Shown here: positions 7,197 to 10,737 of the stretch, in pieces | Position numbering within the stretch: position 1 is the stretch's first letter | Layout: each line of letters opens with the position of its first letter | NCBI GenBank assembly: GCA_016930735.1 | Contig: JAFGGF010000362.1 | Span: 1-10,737, forward strand | Source of the DNA: Prolixibacteraceae bacterium | GTDB lineage: Bacteria > Bacteroidota > Bacteroidia > Bacteroidales > Prolixibacteraceae | DNA: 10,737 nt | Direction of reading: 5' to 3' | Position numbers and translations under genes: made by a program | Notes under the pieces: model-generated | Databases searched by the model: none | What the model was told of the DNA's origin: nothing | The model's input: only the letters and a program-made list of their open reading frames with translations

Positions 7197-7225
7197 TAAA
7201 GACGTAATCAAAAAAAATGTGTTGC
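7197..7225 (-). promoter_or_regulatory. Candidate ECF-type (autoregulatory) promoter of the sigma cassette
   Basis: On the minus strand GCAAC (7225-7221) is followed after 16 bases by CGTC (7204-7201) and then TTTA. This matches the general ECF promoter plan of an AAC-containing -35 element, a spacer of about 16 bases and a CGTC-type -10. It ends about 20 bases before the TTG start of the sigma gene, where an autoregulated ECF promoter is expected. The spacer holds a T run, often seen in ECF promoters. I saw no second copy of the pair in this window. Confidence 0.5.
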
Positions 7226-7236
7226 ATGCGGTGAAA

Positions 7237-7920
7237 TTAATTTTTATGTTTTTGAAGATTATTGCATACTGAATGCAACAGATGGATGTCGGTTTCTTGT
7301 AAAAGCATTAATCTCTCCATTATTCTTGGGAATATTGCCGAATCTTTTTTAAATCCTGTTTCGAGCAGGATATCGGTTATTTTTTCTTTCAGAATCTTTA
7401 ATCCGTCCTGATTTAATTCCGGAGATGACTTATCATTTTTAAATGTAAGTTTTGAAAGTTCATAAGCATAGATCATAACTGCCTGGGCAAGGTTTAACGA
7501 AGGGAATTCAGTTTTCAGCGGGACTGTGGTTATCAGGTCGCATTGTTTAAGTTCTTCATTCCTTAGCCCGGAATCTTCCCGGCCAAAAACAATTGCAACA
7601 TTCTGAACCGAATTTCCCTTTTTTCTGATGATTTCCGGCAGCAGCGAAACAGGGTGGTAATCGTTTTTAATGATCCTTTGTTTTGCAGAGGTTCCGATAA
7701 TAAAATCGCAATCGGAAACAGCTTCCTCAAAACTTTTAAAAACCCGGGCATTTTCCAGTATTTCATTTGATGCGTGAGCCATCCAACGTGACGGGGCACT
7801 TAAATAATCTGCCGGATTTACAAGCCGGAGGTTGCCAAATCCCATAGTTTTAATTGCCCGGGCAACTGCGCCGATATTTTCAGGGGTTGACGGTTCAACC
7901 AAAATAAAAATTATTTCCAT
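7237..7920 (-). CDS. trmJ: TrmJ/TrmH-type SPOUT RNA 2'-O-methyltransferase
   Basis: This 227-residue cytoplasmic enzyme has the three SPOUT motifs of the SpoU/TrmJ class. They are PENIGAVARA with Asn15 (13-22), IVFGREDSGL (110-119) and the knot motif PSLNLAQAV (140-148), which bind S-adenosylmethionine in a trefoil knot. TrmJ methylates the 2'-OH of tRNA position 32; the exact target here is inferred from family resemblance. The C-terminal helical extension (about 165-227, with FPRIMERLMLLQETDIHLLHSVCNNL) is also TrmJ-like. Length is close to the family norm. The frame stays open upstream to 8019, but the 33 extra residues come from a GC-rich repeat island and do not resemble the family, so I chose the ATG at 7920, where the conserved MEIIFILVEPSTPENIG begins. 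Confidence 0.9.
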   Translation of the reverse strand: MEIIFILVEPSTPENIGAVARAIKTMGFGNLRLVNPADYLSAPSRWMAHASNEILENARVFKSFEEAVSDCDFIIGTSAKQRIIKNDYHPVSLLPEIIRKKGNSVQNVAIVFGREDSGLRNEELKQCDLITTVPLKTEFPSLNLAQAVMIYAYELSKLTFKNDKSSPELNQDGLKILKEKITDILLETGFKKDSAIFPRIMERLMLLQETDIHLLHSVCNNLQKHKN

Positions 7921-7974
7921 GGTATAAAAATACAAAAGCTGGGTAAAATTATCCTGTAAACGTTTATGAATTCC

Positions 7975-8101
7975 TGTGAGCGCATTCCCTGTCGGCTCTG
8001 CCGCGGGATTAGTGAACAAAACACTAAAAAAAAGTCCTTGACGGAATCGCCTGCCTGGCGGTCAGACAGGGATTTCTCGCAAACTCCGCTGCGAGGAGTT
8101 T
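7975..8101. repeat. GC-rich intergenic island of palindromic elements
   Basis: This stretch between two genes is visibly richer in G and C than its AT-rich surroundings and is dense in inverted repeats. CCC at 7987-7989 and GGG at 8005-8007 enclose a CGGC-TCT-GCCG hairpin. CCTGCCTG (8050-8057) pairs with CAGACAGG (8063-8070) across a 5-base loop with one mismatch. CTCGCA (8076-8081) pairs with TGCGAG (8090-8095), and AAACTCC (8081-8087) with GGAGTTT (8095-8101), in an interleaved order. This looks like a REP-type dispersed repeat of Bacteroidota, though copy number cannot be seen here. It holds no gene. The rest of the 188-base gap shows nothing clear. Confidence 0.55.
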
Positions 8102-8108
8102 CAATGAT

Positions 8109-8789
8109 TTACTTCAAATTATAGTATTTAACTACTTTAAGTATATCTTCCGGATCTGAGGTTTTAATTTTATTTTCTTTCAGGAAATTACTGATCGACT
8201 GTTCTTTTTCCGATAAGGCTTCAATCAGGCTTTTTTTATTGGTTATCTCCACTGCCGGCTCATTTCCTTTTTTTATAAAGATCTCATCTGGAATCCTTTT
8301 AAAAGCAGCAGGTTTTGCTTCCTGATAAGCAGCCGGTTTTGTTGCTTCTTCAAATGTTACTTTTGGTTTAAACAGCAATGTTGCTTCGCCTTCTTCTTTT
8401 ACAAAAAAGTAACTTTTCAAAATCTTTTTTCCCACATAATATGGCAAATACTGTATTTTTAAATCATTAAATTCAAAATATCTGAAGTAATCAGGATTTA
8501 CGATGCCTAATATTTCACCTTTGTCATTTTTAAACTCTATCTGATCATTGTAAATATTTAACCTGAGAAGTACGTCATTGTATATCATATCTGAAAATGC
8601 TACTGCTACTCCTTTAATAAATTCATCGTTTTCATACGGGGAACCTTTAATATCAGGATTATTTGTTCCATTAACCGCATTCAGAATCCGGCTTTCATTC
8701 ATCAGATCGGAAAGGCTGATATTATTCTGGGCATTAATGTTGGAAGAATAAAAAAGAATACTTAATAATAACAATGGCATTTTATCCAT
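8109..8789 (-). CDS. Exported Bacteroidota protein of unknown function
   Basis: I do not recognise a named family for this 226-residue protein. It has a signal peptide (MDKMPLLLLSILFYSSNINAQ, cleavage near 21), so it is exported. The central part (about 48-145) is probably beta-rich, with GSPYENDEFIKG (49-60) and LRLNIYNDQIEFKNDKGEILG (about 75-95), a pattern I associate with small exported Bacteroidota proteins that have no assigned role. A short repeat, KPAAYQEAKPAAF (about 151-163), links it to a helical C-terminus rich in Lys and Glu (about 183-226). There are no cysteines and no transmembrane helix after the signal. The gene follows the CarboxypepD_reg-like gene by 60 bases on the same strand and could share its transcript. 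The ATG at 8789 is preferred over ATG 8780 because it keeps a lysine ahead of the hydrophobic core. Confidence 0.7.
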   Translation of the reverse strand: MDKMPLLLLSILFYSSNINAQNNISLSDLMNESRILNAVNGTNNPDIKGSPYENDEFIKGVAVAFSDMIYNDVLLRLNIYNDQIEFKNDKGEILGIVNPDYFRYFEFNDLKIQYLPYYVGKKILKSYFFVKEEGEATLLFKPKVTFEEATKPAAYQEAKPAAFKRIPDEIFIKKGNEPAVEITNKKSLIEALSEKEQSISNFLKENKIKTSDPEDILKVVKYYNLK

Positions 8790-8806
8790 GGCTTTTAAAT
8801 TTCAGG

Positions 8807-8826
8807 AAATTGTAAAGTTACAATTT
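8807..8826. repeat. Near-perfect palindrome before the 8109-8789 gene
   Basis: AAATTGTAA and TTACAATTT are perfect 9-bp arms with a 2-base centre (AG), 18-37 bases upstream of the ATG at 8789 and inside the 60-base gap. There is no T tract on the minus-strand side, so it is a poor intrinsic terminator. A protein-binding site or leader hairpin fits better. It shares the 12-mer CTTTACAATTTC (minus strand here) with the inverted repeat before the SulP gene. Confidence 0.4.
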
Positions 8827-8849
8827 ACCGGGAATTCAGTAATGATTGA

Positions 8850-10043
8850 TCATTTTATTTTAGAAGGTAAATAGTCTCCCGGTAAAGTTGCCCCGATTTG
8901 TTTTGTCCCGATAAATGGTTTGTATAAAACCGAATTATCGGGAATTGTTCCATTTGAAAGAAATATGCAAGTATCATTAAGAAATTCCAATTCGGATTCA
9001 GAGCAGTTACGACGGCCTTTTTTGTTGGTTAAATTTATTGGTTCACCTTTTAAGTTTTGATAATATTTTATAAAAAAATTGATGTCTTTATACCCCGTAA
9101 TAATTAGTTTGTTTTTTTGAAAGTTCCAGCAGCTATCAGGTTTTATTTCAATAGGATATGTTTCATCAATTACCTGATCATATCCAATTTTGGATACTAT
9201 ATACCCATTTTTTCGAAGGCTGTTAGAAAAAAAGGCTTTATTTAAATGTTGCGGCGAATTGTAATACGCATCTTTCCGGTTTTTATCAATTTTAAGTTTA
9301 AGTGATTTCAATTCCGTTTCAATAGGTTGATAGTAACTGTATCCCAGGTATTTCCACTTAACAAAATCTTTCTTGTATTCAAATTCCATTTCAAATTTCT
9401 GTAAATCGTATTGCAGAAAATAACCAAGCAAGGGTAATTGAATTTTTAGGGGTTCATTTGCATATACAAAAAATTTATTTGGTATAAGATAACTTTTTAA
9501 TGAATCATTTTTTGATTTTATTATATTTCTGTCGATATATTCCAGAACATCGAGGTATTCAAAAAATGAAGGTTTTTTTTCATTAATATTAAGTTTAATT
9601 GTATCATAATCCCATTTAAAATGCAAAATATTTTCATTTTCAATAAATGCCATATTGCCCCAATTATCGGTTCCCAAAAAGAAGTCTTTAAAAAGTTTCA
9701 GGTTTTTTTCTTTCCTGTTTTTTTCTTTCAATGAAATTTCAGGAATTATGACATCCTTTAATTTCAGATATATTATTGTGTCACTTAAATTGTTATTAGT
9801 GTAATCAAACGAAATTGTATTATAACTGATATGGCTAATGATAACCTGGCAAGGGATTTTAATATTCTCAAGTATAAATTTTCCGTTTATATCTGTTATA
9901 TTTCCATTTGTAGTACCGTTAATATACACTGATGCAAATTCAACCGGTTCTTGTGAAGTTAGGTCTTTAATTATCCCCCTTAAACGAACTTGCCCGGTTA
10001 GCTGAAACGGGATAATAAGAATAAATATTAATAATCGTTTCAT
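8850..10043 (-). CDS. Exported protein with N-terminal CarboxypepD_reg-like domain
   Basis: The 397-residue product has a signal peptide (MKRLLIFILIIPFQLTGQ, cleavage near 18). A carboxypeptidase-regulatory-like beta-sandwich follows (about 19-95), with VRLRGIIKDLTSQEPVEFASVYINGTTNGNITDINGKF in the usual order: strand, EPVEFASV, then the TDxxGKF turn. Residues 96-397 form a second, larger domain, beginning FFLGTDNWGNMAFIENENILHF (about 121-142), where relatives of this architecture have an FLG motif. I know no function for that domain. It has no TonB plug or beta-barrel and no obvious catalytic motif. The protein is probably periplasmic or outer-membrane attached. It is transcribed away from the plus-strand gene at 10233 across a 189-base gap, which suggests a shared control region. 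ATG 10043 gives a complete signal peptide. Confidence 0.8.
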   Translation of the reverse strand: MKRLLIFILIIPFQLTGQVRLRGIIKDLTSQEPVEFASVYINGTTNGNITDINGKFILENIKIPCQVIISHISYNTISFDYTNNNLSDTIIYLKLKDVIIPEISLKEKNRKEKNLKLFKDFFLGTDNWGNMAFIENENILHFKWDYDTIKLNINEKKPSFFEYLDVLEYIDRNIIKSKNDSLKSYLIPNKFFVYANEPLKIQLPLLGYFLQYDLQKFEMEFEYKKDFVKWKYLGYSYYQPIETELKSLKLKIDKNRKDAYYNSPQHLNKAFFSNSLRKNGYIVSKIGYDQVIDETYPIEIKPDSCWNFQKNKLIITGYKDINFFIKYYQNLKGEPINLTNKKGRRNCSESELEFLNDTCIFLSNGTIPDNSVLYKPFIGTKQIGATLPGDYLPSKIK

Positions 10044-10232
10044 AATTCAGGTATAACATTGTTTATGTATCAGAGAATTACAGCAGAATTTATTCCAATA
10101 TGTTTTGTGTTGTAAAAGATATAAAAAAAAACAATTAACTTATAATTTAACAATATCAATTTTAAACAGAGTTTTAGAAATCTGAATTTTTTTTATAACT
10201 TGACAACCATCTAAACCATATTTTTATTCATC
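10044..10232. other. Divergent intergenic region
   Basis: This 189-base, very AT-rich gap separates two divergently transcribed exported-protein genes and must hold both promoters. I found no exact TAnnTTTG on either strand. The nearest on the plus strand is TTG (10200-10202), then 16 bases, then TATTTTTA (10219-10226), which has one mismatch and would leave almost no leader before ATG 10233. No gene or RNA is visible. Confidence 0.4.
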
Positions 10233-10737
10233 ATGAAACCAGCAACTATATTCCTTTTTATTTTTTCAGCAATCTTTTTCCCATTTTCTTCCATTTCTCA
10301 GGAGCACACAATTTTCGGAAGTGTTACAACATTTGAAATTATTCCGGTTATAAAAGCTGAGGTGTATGTAAAAAGTTCAAAACAAACAGTTTATACCGAT
10401 TCATTAGGGACTTTTAAAGTTTTATGTGGCCTGAAAGATAAAATCGTTGTCAGTGCTGAGGGTTTTTATAATCAGAATTTAAAGGTTGTTGAAACTGATG
10501 ACACCTTGATTGTCAATTTAAAACTGAAACCCAACGATTCGGAACTTGCCATAAACTCGGGACATATTAAAGATGGTGCAAAACTTAAATCTACATTGCA
10601 GTTAAATGATAGTAAGAATGATTTTTCAACATACAAGGATATGTATGAGCTATTGGATAACAGGTTTCCTAATTTACAGTTAGTTGACAGCGGATTTGGA
10701 GATTTAAGTGTAATAATTGGAAGCCCGTCTTCAGTAA
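10233..10737 (+). CDS. Partial exported protein: CarboxypepD_reg-like domain then TonB-plug-like region
   Basis: The frame is open from ATG 10233 to the window end (168 codons seen), so the C-terminus is missing. A signal peptide (MKPATIFLFIFSAIFFPFSSISQ, cleavage near 23) leads into a beta-sandwich domain (about 25-100) with HTIFGSVTTFEIIPVIKAEVYV, a TDSLGTF turn and VVSAEGFYNQNLKV, as in carboxypeptidase-regulatory-like domains. After a linker, residues about 135-168 read YKDMYELLDNRFPNLQL then LSVIIGSPSSV. This parallels the plug-domain pattern of SusC/RagA-type proteins (ELLxGRxPGVQV ... IRGxxS). Whether a beta-barrel follows, or the protein is a stand-alone plug as known in some Bacteroidota, cannot be seen. 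It is the only plus-strand gene in the window, divergent from the related 8850-10043 gene. The motif arginine-glycine of the plug appears as isoleucine-glycine here. Confidence 0.75.
   Translation, partial: MKPATIFLFIFSAIFFPFSSISQEHTIFGSVTTFEIIPVIKAEVYVKSSKQTVYTDSLGTFKVLCGLKDKIVVSAEGFYNQNLKVVETDDTLIVNLKLKPNDSELAINSGHIKDGAKLKSTLQLNDSKNDFSTYKDMYELLDNRFPNLQLVDSGFGDLSVIIGSPSSV

Noticed and set aside
6797..7207. Plus-strand open frame of 136 codons opposite the sigma gene
   Set aside because: It is a Phe/Tyr-rich antisense shadow of a clear sigma factor gene, with no domain pattern.
7563..7799. Minus-strand 78-codon frame inside TrmJ
   Set aside because: It lies wholly within the SPOUT core in another frame and has no recognisable features.
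7921..8019. N-terminal extension of the TrmJ frame by 33 residues
   Set aside because: The extension is encoded by the GC-rich repeat island and does not resemble the family; the conserved TrmJ N-terminus begins exactly at ATG 7920.
1..10737. CRISPR arrays, tRNA or rRNA genes, transposases, phage or toxin-antitoxin genes
   Set aside because: No regularly spaced repeats, cloverleaf sequences, integrase or transposase motifs were seen on either strand.

Overview
The window is AT-rich, has short intergenic gaps, and is dominated by families typical of Bacteroidota: a DUF4369/DUF5106/thioredoxin protein, CarboxypepD_reg-like domains, a TonB plug, and an ECF sigma / membrane anti-sigma / GIN-type surface protein cassette. 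Several possible -7 boxes read TAnnTTTG, the Bacteroidota house-keeping element. The source is most likely a free-living or environmental member of class Bacteroidia; genus cannot be read from this sequence. Ten of the eleven genes are on the minus strand. Only the last, cut by the window end, is on the plus strand.

Layout, right to left along the minus strand. At the right edge a divergent pair (about 8850-10737) encodes two exported proteins with N-terminal carboxypeptidase-regulatory-like beta-sandwich domains; the plus-strand one continues into what looks like a TonB plug. A small exported protein of unknown function (8109-8789) follows. A GC-rich, hairpin-dense intergenic island (about 7975-8101) then separates it from a TrmJ-like SPOUT rRNA/tRNA methyltransferase (7237-7920).

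Next comes a compact regulatory cassette: ECF sigma factor (6623-7177), single-pass anti-sigma protein (6046-6612) and exported DUF4097/GIN-like beta-repeat protein (5025-6062). The last two overlap. The cassette starts with a candidate ECF-type promoter (GCAAC - 16 nt - CGTC), which suggests autoregulation, and ends in a clear intrinsic terminator at 4965-4998. After it, a GT-B glycosyltransferase (3759-4889) is translationally coupled by an ATGA overlap to an exported thioredoxin-fold protein (2368-3762).

The left end is the most interesting part. A 162-residue NTF2-like protein ending in an HHSS motif resembles the COG4337 family, which includes metal-free iota-class carbonic anhydrases. 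It lies directly upstream, on the same strand, of a SulP transporter whose TM8 signature (Asp-x3-Thr in IDSLLTSVVAD) looks like the cyanobacterial Na+/bicarbonate transporter BicA. Together they could form a CO2/bicarbonate handling module in a heterotroph. This is inferred from sequence recall and gene order and has not been tested.

No rRNA, tRNA, CRISPR array, insertion sequence or prophage gene was seen. No stretch above 300 bases lacks a gene.
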